The notes beneath the pieces are model-generated. The model made no database searches, was not told the origin of the DNA, and worked only from the letters and a program-made list of their open reading frames with translations. A program made the translations under genes and the position numbers. Source: Cristatella mucedo (Eukaryota; Bryozoa; Phylactolaemata; Cristatellidae). Taken from it: DNA of 64,000 nt. The stretch is from the NCBI GenBank assembly GCA_009760855.2, contig WPIO01000281.1, forward strand, positions 62,001 through 126,000, written 5' to 3'. Below, one piece after another: positions 34,496 through 45,625 of this stretch. Numbering within the stretch: the first letter of the stretch is position 1; each line of letters starts with the position of its first letter.

Positions 34496-35076
34496 GTATT
34501 ATATTTTGTCTCCATAAAGCCTTGCTGCAAACGGACAGCATTTGTTTTGTTCTTACTATTTCGATTGATGTTTCCCGGCATGCTTAAATTTCTCAAATAG
34601 TACTCCTGTGTGAAAGTATCCAAGACTTCTATCCCTGTTTGCAGGGACACATTTAAGTAATCCCAAAGTCAGCTGAGCTTAATAGTGCACAATCGCTTAC
34701 GATGGTCGAAAAGTTAGACCTCAGTGAAAGAAACCAAAGCGGGCCAGAACGTTTTAGAGGGCACTGACAAATTGCAGTGTTAGTACGCCTGCCAGAACTA
34801 GCAAGCTACCAGGCGCACCATCAAAATGGCTAACAACTCAGTTAAGTTTCAATCTCAGCCTCCAGAAAGAAGCACAATATCCAGGCTGAACCTTTTAGCA
34901 AGTGTGGTTGCCATTAATATAATCCCGCGTGTTCAGATACAGTGCTTGGCTGTCAGCATCTAAACAGGGATGGAACCAATTATTTAGATCTACAGGCATA
35001 AACAGAAGCCGGCTAGGCATAGCTTAATTTCCGATAGGAAACTAAGGACAGCAATATTTAGAGTGCTTTAACAAAT
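34496..35076. other. AT-rich DNA, no feature seen
   Basis: No repeat-family match or coding potential noticed. Confidence 0.45.
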
Positions 35077-35235
35077 TAATAATATTAATAATACTTATAA
35101 AGCATCCTCAGAGAACCCAAACTCTTTCTAGGCGCTTTAACTTCGTTGCAAAAGAAACGCGATCGAATGATTTATAGCATCCTCAATAAACAACAAGTTT
35201 AACATGGTTAGGGGCGACATGCTTGTCATTTTGTT
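35077..35235 (-). mobile_element. LINE-B 3' fragment, left arm of a fold-back
   Basis: TAA-rich tail, 'cctcagagaacccaaactct' and 3' untranslated sequence to 'ggttaggggcgacatgc'. With 35268-35425 it forms an inverted repeat with a ~32 bp spacer. Confidence 0.7.
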
Positions 35236-35267
35236 GGCCACCAGGCAAATGGACTACGAAGACCGTG

Positions 35268-35425
35268 CAAAATATGTTGCCACTAAACATACTTGCATGC
35301 TGATTATGTGGATGTCACCCCTAACCAGGTTAAGATTGTTGTTTATTGAGGATGCTACCACTAACCGTTCGATCGTGCTTCGTTTGCAGCGAATGCAAAG
35401 TGCCTAGACATAGATACATCTGTAT
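35268..35425 (+). mobile_element. LINE-B 3' fragment, right arm of a fold-back
   Basis: Plus-strand 3' untranslated sequence ('gccactaaacatacttgcat') to 'gaatgcaaagtgcctagaca', ending before the (ATT)n. Confidence 0.7.
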
Positions 35426-36100
35426 CATACAGCTGTAGGGCTAAGAATTTCGCCGATATCCTGAACTTCAAATGTAGTTCCTTCGAGGTCTGAAAATGCA
35501 CCACGGTTGATGCATTCTGCAAGTATTTGTGCAAGTTTTTAATAGCAGGCAGATAGGTACTTTCCTGCATCATTGGTTCCTCCATCCCCTAACGGCTATG
35601 TGAGACCTACAGGATATTCTGTTCCTGGTTACAGGCATTGCCAACTAAGCAATACCCTTTACCAGTACTTGGAATAAACAGCTGGAATACCAACATCTGC
35701 AAGACCAAGGGAGACCGACTTAACTCACACATTGAAACTTCTGACCTAGCTAGTAAGTTCCGTCTGGTTATAGAGCTAATCACTCCAAAGAGTCAGCTAT
35801 GCTTCAGTTGCATAAGAATGGAGAGTTAGGCAAGGTCTATTTGCTTTTTTGGCTCGATCTTTTGGCGACTTTTGATTCGGTTGGTTACTAAGTCCTTCCC
35901 TACCACCTCGCCAGGGCATCCCTGATACTGCACTGCCATAGTTCAGGTTCTGTCCCAGTGGAGACTACAGAGCATTAATGTGAACTTCAAACATCATTCG
36001 AAGAGCCTCTGAAGTATAAAGTACCGAGAGCACTGTGCTCGGTCCGGTTCTTTTCATGGTTTACAACCTCCTTCTTGCCGAAGTGATAGCCATTCCAGGC

Positions 36101-36244
36101 ACAACCTAGGCTTACACTTCTGTGCAAATGATACTCCATTGTAAATTAGTTTTGATCACTCCTAGCCCACACACACACAACCTAGGCTTACACTTCTGTG
36201 CAAATGATACTTCATTGTAAATTAGTTTTGATCACTCCTAGCCC
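36101..36244 (+). repeat. 76-bp tandem duplication over the RT catalytic motif
   Basis: Units at 36101-36176 and 36177-36244 differ at one base in the shared 68 bp (c/t at 'atactccatt' versus 'atacttcatt'). The segment corresponds to the FYADDTQ region and reads FCANDT, so the first catalytic Asp is Asn. The near identity shows that the duplication is much younger than the element. Confidence 0.85.
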
Positions 36245-36730
36245 TCTAGCACGTCCAATTCTCTCAACTCCTTTGCTGCATATATTGATGACATCCACAT
36301 ATGGATGGTAGAAAACGTTCTTAAATTAAATGATGATACAACCAACTTACTAGTTACGGGAAAACCAAGTGTGATTCGGAAAATGGAAACCTAACGCTCA
36401 AAATCGGCTTTGCAACCATATCTCCTGTTGAATATGCACAAAATGTAGTTGTCCTGCTCCAATGACCATTTGCTGGACGACTTTGTCACACAGTCAATTT
36501 TGCCTCCTTTCAGCTACATAGGATTGCTAACAGTTGGGCTTGCTTAGCCATGGAGCTACATCCAAATTGGTCCACACATTTGTGATATCCCATATCGACA
36601 TCTTTAACTAACTCACTTTAACTCACTGCTAGCTGGTCTACCAGCCATTGCAATCAGGCACTTGCAGTTGGTGCAAAGCTCTGCAGCTAGGCTTGTCTGT
36701 CGTGACCGTAGCAGTTGCCACATTGCACCA

Positions 36731-36868
36731 TTGGTTTGGTCTAGCGGTTAAAGTGCTCGCCCCGACCAAGGTCGTACTGAGGTCGTGGGCTCGAGCCCCA
36801 AGGCACATGTGAAGCGCCGGAATAGAGATTTAAGTTCGCTTAGGGCGCTATATTAATGGATTATATAT
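36731..36868 (+). mobile_element. SINE-1, copy 3, nested in LINE-B
   Basis: The best copy: A-box-like 'tggtctagcggttaaagtgc' (36738-36757), B-box-like 'ggctcgagccc' (36788-36798), tail 'gaagcgccggaatagagatt' and 'agttcgcttagggcgctata', then an AT-rich end. It interrupts LINE-B between 'gttgccacattgcacca' and 'tttggcgacctg'. Confidence 0.8.
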
Positions 36869-37434
36869 ATTTTTGGCGACCTGTGCTGGCTCCCATTCAA
36901 GCAACACGTTGACTTCAAGGTTCAGTCACCCACTATTTGGTCCATCCATTTTTCGGGCGGCAGTGCACCTATCAGACCTAATGTCACAACTGTTTAGGTA
37001 CAGTACTACCCACTTTTCTGAGTCTAATCGTTTAGCTTCACTTCATACGAACCTCAAATCTCTTGGAGACTGAGCTTTTAGCTCGTATGCTCATAAATCC
37101 TGGAAAAAAATTTTGACAGGCACTATGACATCCCCTGACTAGATGATGCTCTAAAAAAAAGCTAAAAACGCACCCATTTATCACAGCATTGAGTGGGTAC
37201 ATTTGATTCGTTTTTTCGTGTGCTAATGCGCCCTGGCACTATACCGTGTCGCCACCAAACATATTTGCAAGTTGACCCTGTGCTTGTCACCTCTAACAAT
37301 GCTATGGCTGCTGTCATTGAGCATTCTACCTCTAACTATCCGACTATGCTACTTGTGTACAACATATACAGTGTTTAGAAAGAGATTGAGATCTCTTAGG
37401 GTGCTATAGAAATGTATTATTATTATTATTATTA

Positions 37435-37712
37435 AAAACTCATGTAAGTATGACAGCATTTAGTGGGCCTCTGTGATTCGTCCATTATGTACTTATGTAT
37501 GCTGGCACTGCTGCATGCTGCCACTAACCACACTTGCATGCTGACGCTGTGCATGCAACCCCTAACCATGTTATTTACGTAGTTTATCAGGCATGATACC
37601 ACTGGCCATTCCATCGTGTTTCCTTTGCAGCGAATGTAAAGCTCCTAGAAAGAGATTGAGTTCTCTGAGGGCACTTTATCAAGTGTATTATTATAATTAT
37701 TACTATTATTAT
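37435..37712 (+). mobile_element. LINE-B 3' end in tandem with the preceding copy
   Basis: A ~280 bp, 5'-truncated copy beginning 'aaaactcatgtaagtatgac' directly after the (ATT)n tail of the copy ending at 37434, same strand, ending in its own (ATT)n. It appears to have inserted into the tail of an older LINE-B. Confidence 0.8.
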
Positions 37713-38952
37713 ACGCAATGAAGGCTTCTGGTTTTTTCTAGCACAAAATAATAACAGTAAAATATTCTGTTTGCAGCATAATATAACTAAATCAATTTCT
37801 ATCAACTTTATATTTACTATTCGACACACTACTTTCACAATTTATTCTTTCTGTCTTGTCGATGTAATGCATAATGTAGCTTTACTTTGCATATGACACA
37901 CAGCCGTTGTCATACTCATGTCCAGAAAATCAAATTCTCTGAACTCAATCGGACAATGTCATACTGACATGGCAGTTGGATGGGATCAAGCGTTTTCAGT
38001 ATGAAGTCAACTTACTGCTTTCAAGACAACCTAGCATTACTCAGTGATTGGAAAGCTTAACCTTTAAAAGGACTAGGCCAGCTAGCAATGTAATACTTCG
38101 TGGAGTGTAATGAGTTACTCGAATATAGCCAGTAGCGACAACCAGACTCAGATTGATGGGCCAGGTGCATAGAAACTTTATGGAGGGCAGCGCATCTGCC
38201 AGAGCATATGCACGAAAGTTGCCTGAACTGCTGCACAGTGACCTTTCACTCGATAACACTACCAATACTAGCTCAGCTGAATAGCACCATAAGACCTACT
38301 CTAATCTCTATCTAAGAGCTTCACGGGTTGCAGTAAGAGAGTCGGTAACCAAGTGTTAGTGACATACACGGTCTTAAGCATGCAGTAGCGAACAGGTATC
38401 AAACTTAGGCCTGTGTGCTAAAGCAAATAGGAGGACAATAATGGTCATCTGTAAGTAAGACTTATTGCTATTCAAACGAACTGAATACCTCCAGTTACAA
38501 ACACCGTTGGGGCACTCATGGTGAGAGTCGCACTACTTTCTATTGGTATTTTTAGGGGTTTCAATGAGAAGGAGTTCTGATTAATAAACAGGCTGAAGAG
38601 GGGACTGGCGGTCTTAGTTTTGAAATTTTAGCCCCAGAGGGTTCTTAAAACGGCTGAATTTTAGTGAACAAAGAGACTAGCAGTAGATCGCTGACCATTC
38701 CATGGAGTAGTAAGATCCTCTTTTGAGCTCAAACTAATAATATGATTTCAAAAATTATAATAGTTGAATTGAACAGCATCAATAAAGAACAACTTTCAAG
38801 CCACTTGTTTTGTAACAGGCTATCAGGAAAGCAATAATACAGAGTTAAAGACAAGCTTGGTATCATGCTTAAACGACCCTGCAACAGCATACCAAGTGTC
38901 AAGCTTAGACCAACTTTGTACAGATGCACAAAAACCAAATAAATATAAATAT
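37713..38952. other. AT-rich DNA, no feature seen
   Basis: No repeat-family match and only short stray frames. Confidence 0.45.
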
Positions 38953-39094
38953 AATTAATTTGTAAAGTGCCCTGTGAGAACAAAATCTCTACTCAGGCGA
39001 TTCACATTTGCCATTGGGCTCGAGTCCATAATATCAGTCATCAGCTGCATTCCCTTTGAGTCGGGTCAAGCACCTCAACCACTGGTCCAAACCA
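38953..39094 (-). mobile_element. SINE-1, copy 4
   Basis: Reverse orientation: tail ('gtaaagtgccctgtgagaac', 'tctctactcaggcgattcac') then B box ('gggctcgagtcc' at 39016-39027) and A box ('aagcacctcaaccactggtc'). Confidence 0.75.
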
Positions 39095-39328
39095 GCATAA
39101 CAGCTCCATTGCAATTATTATTATTATCACTAGTTCCTTGGCAAAGCTTAAATAACGATCGATTCATCGATAGTATGCAGAACCATGTCTTCTGGAAAGA
39201 GGAGTACTGTAGGCATTGATGAAACACGGGTATGAAATCGGTTGTTGGTGAAGCTGTCGGAGTCGGTATAATCAGTGTGTATTTTATTGCATTATGCTAA
39301 ATTTACCAACGAATGCTTTGGGGATTGT

Positions 39329-39425
39329 AATAATAATAATAATGATACATGTGTATGGCAGCTACAGATAACCTTATCTCTCTCTAGGCACTTAACATTT
39401 GCTGCAAAGGAAGCCTGATCGAAAT
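39329..39425 (-). mobile_element. LINE-B tail fragment
   Basis: (taa)n, 'tctctctctaggcacttaac' and 'tttgctgcaaaggaagc' match the LINE-B 3' end in reverse. Confidence 0.7.
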
Positions 39426-39496
39426 TGTAGCGTCTTTGCAGGATTAATGAGCTGAGGTTTTCATGCCGCTGAAAAACACACTGTTGAGACTGCAGT

Positions 39497-39916
39497 TTGG
39501 TTACCATTGAACACATAGTAGAACGTCAGCCTTCGACCAGCACCACCAGTTTATTTTGCTACTCACTGAGCAGAAGGAAGCATGACTCTCCTTGTCCCCT
39601 CTCTCCAACTCAAATCTCACTACTGGACCATGGCTGGTCACCGGCCTGCCCCGATGATACATCCAACATTTGTTCATGGGCTGGTTCGTCAGGAACAATA
39701 CCAGCCTGCGTCCAAGCCACACAGGAGGCCCACCAGCCTGTCCCAATGATACATCTAATAGCTGTTCACCGGCAGGTGAGCCAAGGAACAGTACCAGCCT
39801 GTGTCTTAGCCATGCCGAAGCCGGCCCAGGGTGCAGCAGCTAAGCACTGGCTTACCGTCAGACCACAGAGAGTGCTGCTCACATTTTTGGTGTTTTGCAT
39901 GAGCATTCTCTATTGA
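39497..39916 (+). other. 139-codon open stretch over a tandem repeat, unassigned
   Basis: One of the longest open frames outside LINE and LTR elements. It is Pro/Thr/Ala-rich with six Cys spread through a region built from two ~92 bp units, so its openness may simply come from the repeat. No signal peptide at the start and no domain recognised. I doubt it is a gene. Confidence 0.15.
39641..39824. repeat. Two-unit ~92-bp tandem repeat
   Basis: Units begin at 39641 and 39733 and share 'atgatacatcYaa', 'gttca', 'aggaaca' and 'taccagcctgYgtc'. Identity is moderate. Confidence 0.7.
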
Positions 39917-40109
39917 ACTGGCCGAAAGGGTCTGGCCGACTACTAGAAAACTACCTTGATATTGCCAGAGCCAAGCAGAACTAATTGCTGAACATTATAG
40001 ACAACCGTGAAAACGGTGCACTGGTAATGTATCGCCAAAATCATTCGACTGCTTGACAATGAGCGTCGGCCATACAACTAGTGAACACGGACCTAAATAT
40101 GAATAAGTG

Positions 40110-40242
40110 TGATTCATTTGTATAGCATCCAAGAAAACTTAATATCTATTCAGGCGCTTCGCATGTGCCTCGGGGCTCGAGCCCACGTGCTCAGCGAGAC
40201 CATGGTCAAGGTAAGCACCTTAATCACGGTACCAAACCAACT
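40110..40242 (-). mobile_element. SINE-1, copy 5
   Basis: Reverse orientation: tail 'tttgtatagcatccaagaaa' and 'aatatctattcaggcgcttc', B box within 'ggggctcgagccc' (40172-40184), A box in 'aagcaccttaatcacggtac'. Well preserved. Confidence 0.8.
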
Positions 40243-40794
40243 CGGCGAGGATTATGATTCCCCTATCCAGGATTATACTGAGATGGGCCTGGCTTTGATG
40301 CAAACAGCAGCCATTGGGTATTTTTCGTATCACTTATACGTCGTTCCACAAGAAAAACGCAGTGCTATCTCTTTATAAGTTTAAAAATGAATATGCCAGG
40401 GTCTGCTGCGATCCCAGTCAATTTGCAGGTGTTTCACAGTGTTGTGTAAAGTATCAATAGCATCTCCTACCTAAATAAAAAGGTGCTGTTTCTAGATAGA
40501 GTGGTCAATGGTTATTTGTATTGGCTGTGGAGTAGCAAGTCCCCACTGATGAATTTATGGCACCAGTATTGTAGAGCACACCATATAAATGGAATCTCAA
40601 AAACAAAACAAGCAAAAACGACAAAAACAAAAGCTCTAGCTATAAGCAAGTAGCTTCTGAAGGTCGTCCAGTCATCAGCTGAAGATCGAGGCTCCTAGCT
40701 GAGTTTTAGCCAAAATATCTTCAGTACTCTTCACCGTGGTCAAGGCAGCAGCCTGATGAAAAAGCTACCATATAATGATGACGATTTGTGTTTT

Positions 40795-41143
40795 TAGTTT
40801 GTATGTTCCCAATGCCTGGAACTCCCTCCCGACTTGCGTCAGAACATCTCCTGACTTGACCACATTTAAAAAGAACTTAAAAACACCTAGTTAGGAAAGC
40901 ATTTAGTGGGTCTAGGTGATTCGTCCTTCATGTGCTTATGCATGCTGACACTGTGCATGCTGCCACCAACCACATTTGCATGCTGACCCTATACATCTCA
41001 CCCCTAACCATGTTATTCATGTTGTTTGTTTATCAAGCACGATATTACTCACCATTCATTTGCATTTCCCTTTGCAGCAAATGTAAAGCGCCTAGAAAGA
41101 GATTGAGTTCTCTGAGGGCGCTTTATCAAGTGCATAATTATCA
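40795..41143 (+). mobile_element. LINE-B 3' end
   Basis: Starts near the end of the RT frame ('tgcctggaactccctcccga'), then the complete 3' untranslated region, the hairpin tail 'gcgcctagaaagagattgag' and an ATT-rich end. Confidence 0.8.
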
Positions 41144-41149
41144 TTAGTA

Positions 41150-41212
41150 TTATATTTTGCATAGCCGGCAAAGAGAGCCCAATATCTATTCAGGTGCATT
41201 GAATATGTACCG
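41150..41212 (-). mobile_element. SINE-1 tail fragment
   Basis: 'cccaatatctattcaggtgc' followed by 'gaatatgtaccgggctta' matches SINE-1 from its tail to the edge of the B box, then stops. The fragment is flanked by two LINE-B tails. Confidence 0.6.
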
Positions 41213-41292
41213 GGCTTAATAACAATAATATTAAGCTTGCATAGCCTGCTCAGAGAACTTAATCTCTCTAGGCACTTTACAGATGCTGTATA
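41213..41292 (-). mobile_element. LINE-B tail fragment
   Basis: AAT-rich end, 'gctcagagaacttaatctct' and 'aggcactttacagatgct' match the LINE-B tail in reverse. Confidence 0.65.
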
Positions 41293-41990
41293 TAAATGTA
41301 ATGTACAGATAATGTAACTCCGTCTGTAACTCCAAAAAGCCACCAAGACTATATGGGTGTTACACAGGAGAGTTTAGTATGGCACATTCACAGCCTAAGC
41401 AGGTTTCGGTACACATTCGGTAGCCAACAGACTTCGTCACACCCAAAAAAGAGAAAGTGGAAAGCATAGCAGAGTCAGGAGAGCAATTGAGGAGGTGAGT
41501 AGCATGGAGGTAGCAGCTCAGGGCTGCTGAAAAGGATGAGCCATAGTCGGCAGCAGGAGGGTAGTTGTCGTTGCCTATGAATCATGGAAGCAAGTTCTAC
41601 AGACTAGGACCTGCAGAGCAAATGCTTATGTTGCCATTGGTCTTTAAGTCGAGGAATGGAACAGCTGATTTATTGTCCATACAGGACCTAAGGGTACGAG
41701 GAGGCTGAAACTGATTCATCAGTTCAGCTAGGTATGGAGGAGCCGAGCCGTGGCTGGCTTTGTGGGTCAGCCTAGGAATTTTGCTTTGTATCCCTTGATC
41801 TATCGGCAGCCCTCCTAGCTCTTTTAGCAATGGAGACACGTGGTCAAACCTCTGAGACTCGAAAAATAGATTTGCAACCATATTCATAGTCATTAGCAGT
41901 GGCATAGTTGCTCTTTTGGTAGCTTAGCCAAAAGGGAATTAAAATAATCAACCCGAAACAGAACGAAGGAGCTAGGTTAATTTAAATTAC
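41293..41990 (-). mobile_element. LINE-A 3' part
   Basis: The 3' tail ('aatgtaatgtac' type), 3' region and RT C-terminus, with a 102-residue open stretch (41597-41905) that includes 'RFDHVSPLLKELGGLPIDQG' and 'LTHKASHGSAPPYLAELMNQ'. The palm is absent. 5'-truncated. Confidence 0.8.
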
Positions 41991-42059
41991 CAAACATTTG
42001 GGGGTAACATCGCCAAGCAGCAGGCACAGCAAGCAGCAGGTACGAACAAGTAAGCAGGT

Positions 42060-42118
42060 ACATGCACACGAAGGACGAATCACAAAGACCCACCTAATGC
42101 TGTAATGCTGTAATAAAA
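42060..42118 (-). mobile_element. Tiny LINE-B 3' untranslated fragment
   Basis: 'cacgaaggacgaatcacaaa' and 'gacccacctaatgctgtaat' match the block just after the LINE-B stop. The last bases are locally duplicated (taatgctg twice). Confidence 0.55.
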
Positions 42119-43416
42119 AGACTTAATTGTACGACCTTGGTCGATAAAGGTGAGGACTTATCCTGGTTACCCCTAGATGACCACAGCGTGTCTGCATGGA
42201 GATGCTGCAGACACAGGTCAAACACCGAGCAGACGACAGCAAAAGCAACAGACTGAGTCTCTTGAATACTTTCACCGACTTACATGTTCTATCCCCTAAG
42301 ACAAACCTTGGCTTAGTCAGCAGTCAAGGAGACTGAATGAGACCATCACCAAATTGGACATGACGTTATGCTGGTAAGTTCATAATTATTGACCAGGCTG
42401 GTATATGAGATTGCTCGAGTAGGAATCCTACCCATTCATCCATTGAGCTCCCTCCTGAACTGGGCGAAGTGTAAATACTTCTAATTTACTCACCGACTAA
42501 TGATTCAAGCCCAGTGACTGGTCAGTCTGATAACCTTGACATTTGTGACCCATATCCAAGCACTAGTACATCAGCTAAGCTGGTTACTCTTTTGGCTGCT
42601 AACTGCAGGTGCCTATTTCTGAAAACGATTGTGACCAAGGTAAGAGTTTTTTTATTTACCAAGATGACTACAAGTGCCTAGCTCAGCAGCAAATAGCTTG
42701 CACCTAAATCTCTCAGTGGTGGATCGGTCAGCACTTAACCTTTCTAAAGTTGGCTGCCTCCAAGCTTTTCTTCCAAGGCACCTTCAGCCCAAAACAATCA
42801 CGATTTTAACTAACACTGTCCACAGCACTTAGGTGCATTCGTCAGCAGTCGATTGGGGGGAGGAAGGTCTACCACCACCTGCCACTCTGCCTCCCTCATC
42901 ATTGAGCCCACACTTTAGAAGACCCAGCTAGAGAGAGAAAAATGCTGGCGACATGGACTTATCATCAATAGGTGGAAATCATGGATAGATGATGAGTGAG
43001 GCAAAGCAATCATAGCCCCCCCTACCTTTCATAGAGGGAGAGTCAGACTGCGTCTCTTTACTCCACTTCAAATGCTCCCACAGTCAGTTAGTTACTGCAG
43101 GACAGCTAGCAACTCATTGGGTCTCAACCTGTGTGCTTTTCATTGCACTCCACTCACCCACCCATGCACGCACACACGTGTGCACATACACACACACAGT
43201 GTTCTAACGATTCGACGACATAGCACCTAACACATACCCTTTGTCTTTTTGGAAATGTTTCAGTCTAGCTACCGCAACATACGGATTCGCATAGCTATCT
43301 TACAGCAGGGCAAACGACCGATATATGACTCGTACACGTAAAAGACGTTAATAAGTAGGCCAGGTGATATCGGTGAGTAGAGCTGAACCGAATCCAATTC
43401 AAAACGTAACATCACT
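42119..43416. other. Unique DNA, no feature seen
   Basis: No family match. A short CA-rich tract lies at 43168-43199. Confidence 0.45.
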
Positions 43417-43440
43417 CTATGATCGCCTCGGCGATCATAG
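43417..43440. other. Perfect 11-bp inverted repeat
   Basis: CTATGATCGCC-TC-GGCGATCATAG, a perfect hairpin with a 2-nt spacer, ~40 bp from a LINE-B tail. It could be a terminator-like or cruciform structure. Function unknown. Confidence 0.6.
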
Positions 43441-43477
43441 CTCCTGTTGAATCAGAACAAAATCCAAGTGTCATGTT

Positions 43478-43913
43478 CCACAATAATAATAATAATAATA
43501 CTAATCATAATAATCATAATAATACACTTGATAAAGCGACCTCGGAGAACTCAATCTCTTTCTAGGTGCTTTACATTTGCTGCAAAGGAAACACGATCAA
43601 ATGGTGAGTGGAAAAATATCATGTTTAAATAACAATGTGAATAACACGGTCAGGAATGTCATGCACAGGGTCAGCATGCAAGTGTGGTTAGTGGCAGCAT
43701 GCAGTGTCAGAAAGCATCAGCACATGAAGGACGAATGACAGCGACCCACTAAAAGCTACCCTAAATTGGTGCGCTTGTAAGTTCTTTTTAAAAGTGGCCA
43801 AGTCAGGGAATGTCGTCACCCAAGTCGGGAGTGAGTTCCAGCCATTGAGAGCATACGAACTAAGTGCACAGTCTCCAAAGGATTTGAGGTTTGTACGAGG
43901 TATAGGTAAAGAG
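43478..43913 (-). mobile_element. LINE-B 3' part, first of a same-strand pair
   Basis: (aat)n tail, hairpin tail and 3' untranslated region to 'gtacgaggtataggtaaaga', where a second (aat)n tail begins. Confidence 0.8.
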
Positions 43914-44668
43914 TTAATAATAATAATAACACACTTGATAAAGCACCCTCAGAGAACTCAATCTTTTTACAGGCGCGTTACATTTGCTGCAAAGGGAAAC
44001 GCGATTGAATGGTGAGTAATATCATACTTGATAAACAACATGAATAACATGGTTAGTGGTGACAAGCGCAGGGTCAGCATGCAAATATGGTTAGTGGCAG
44101 CATGCACAGTGTCAGCACGCATAAGCACACGAAGGACGAATCACAGGGACCCACTAACTTCTGTCCTACATGGGTGTGTTTTTTAAGTTCTTTTTAAATG
44201 TGGTCGAGTCAGGGGATTTTCTGATGCAAGTCGGGAGGGAGTTCCAGTTAGATTCAAAAAGCAGGTGGTACGATGCTTAGCCTGGTGAGGTAGTTGATCT
44301 GATAGGTAGGCTGTAGCCAAAGAATGAAGGTACCTAAAAGTGAGTGACTAAACCTTAAAGGCGATGCACTGCTTGACTGGTAGCCAGTGCAGGTCGGGGA
44401 GGGTGGTGTGATGTGGACTCTGCAAGGCTCACGACATACATGCCTAGCTTCAGGGTTTCGCTCCAGCTGTAAGCGCCTGATTGCACAGGCCGGTAGACCG
44501 GCAATCAGAGAGTTACCGAAGTCAAGACAGGATGTTACAAATGCATGCACCAATTTAGATGTGGTTTCCATGTCTAAACAAGTCCGAGTTTGAGCAACGT
44601 TATGCAGTTAAAAGTAGACGGACTTAAATGTAGAGCTGATGTGATCGCCTAATGCAATGTCATTAGAG
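43914..44668 (-). mobile_element. LINE-B 3' part, second of a same-strand pair
   Basis: A new (taa)n tail at 43916-43929 followed by a longer LINE-B stretch reaching the RT C-terminus (105-residue open frame 44254-44571 with '[20 protein letters not shown]'). The junction shows one copy inserted immediately next to, or into, another. An internal deletion joins 'gttccag' to 'ttagattcaaaaagcagg'. Confidence 0.8.
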
Positions 44669-44672
44669 TGAA

Positions 44673-45197
44673 TAGGCCAAGGCTTACGAGCGGCTCTGCC
44701 AGTACATCTCCTGTTGAATCTGCACTAAACATAAGTGTCATGTTCCAAAGTAACCTTTCATTAGACGGCCATATTAACTTCACATTCATGTCTGCCAACT
44801 TTCAGCTTCATAACATTGCTAAAACTCCGGGGCTTATTTAGACAGGGAAACCACATCTAAATTGGTGCATGCATTTGTAATATCCCGTCCTGACTTCTGA
44901 AACTCACTGCTTGCCGATCTTCTGGCCTGTGAAATCAGGCTCTTACAGCTGGTGCAACACTCTGCCGCAAGGCTTGTCTGTCGGGATCACCGCAGTTCCC
45001 ACATACCACTTCTAGCCGACCTCCACGGGCTCCCAGACAAGCAATAGATCGACTTCAAGGTTTTGTCATTCACTTTTATTTCCCTCCATTCTAACCACAC
45101 TTGCATGCTGGTGTCACCATTGACTACGTTATTCTTGTTGTTTATTGAGCATGCTACTACTAACCATTCAGTCATATTTGACTTACAGCAAATGTAA
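44673..45197 (+). mobile_element. LINE-B, internally deleted, head-to-head with the previous copy
   Basis: Plus-strand RT C-terminal sequence from 'gagcggctctgccagtacat' to 'cattcacttttatt', then a jump to the 3' untranslated region at 'ctaaccacacttgcatgctg' (~45090). It ends before the tail. Confidence 0.7.
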
Positions 45198-45625
45198 GCA
45201 ATGATAGACCTAACCTTGCAAGATTCGGCGGTTCTGGATAAACAGCGAGAAACAGTTTTGCTATGCAAGGCAACACGGCATCAGAGGAACTAGAGAGCAA
45301 AGATGTGCCATTTTATGGGTCTAAGTCCTCACTTCCCTAAAGTTAGCAGAATACCTGCAGAAAGAGCTATAGGGGGTCTCGAGTTTTGAAAATGATCCGA
45401 GCTTGGGTGACCCTGCACCAGCAAATCAGACAAGTCCGTCCAACATCCAAGGATCATGTCACTAGTCATTTATTGTAATGTTATGAGATACCCAATTTCA
45501 AGCACCTGGTTAGCTAGGTTACAACTGGCAATGATATCCTAGCAATTTCTTTCAGAGCTTACCTGCACGGCCAAGGGTGATGACCTAGATCTCATCGGCT
45601 AGCGATCCACCGGACTTCAGTCGAT

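Larger units (their letters stand above)
35850..37434 (+). mobile_element. LINE-B, RT to tail, with SINE-1 and a tandem duplication
   Basis: A plus-strand copy starting at the first RT catalytic block (translation around 35855-35885 reads 'WLDLLATFDSVGY', usual DLSAAFDTVDH) and ending in (ATT)n at 37417-37434. It is full of stops and frame changes. A 76-bp tandem duplication falls on the YADD region, and SINE-1 is inserted at 36731-36868. Confidence 0.75.

Noticed and set aside
39497-39916. Possible secreted protein gene
   Set aside because: Built from a two-unit repeat, no signal peptide or recognised fold; kept only as a low-confidence open stretch.
44387-44593. Plus-strand 68-codon frame (also 49708-49974)
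   Set aside because: Antisense of the LINE-B RT C-terminus, repeated because the family is repeated.
43914-45197. Twin-priming inversion of one LINE-B
   Set aside because: The two opposite-strand pieces overlap in element coordinates, whereas twin priming gives adjoining, non-overlapping segments.
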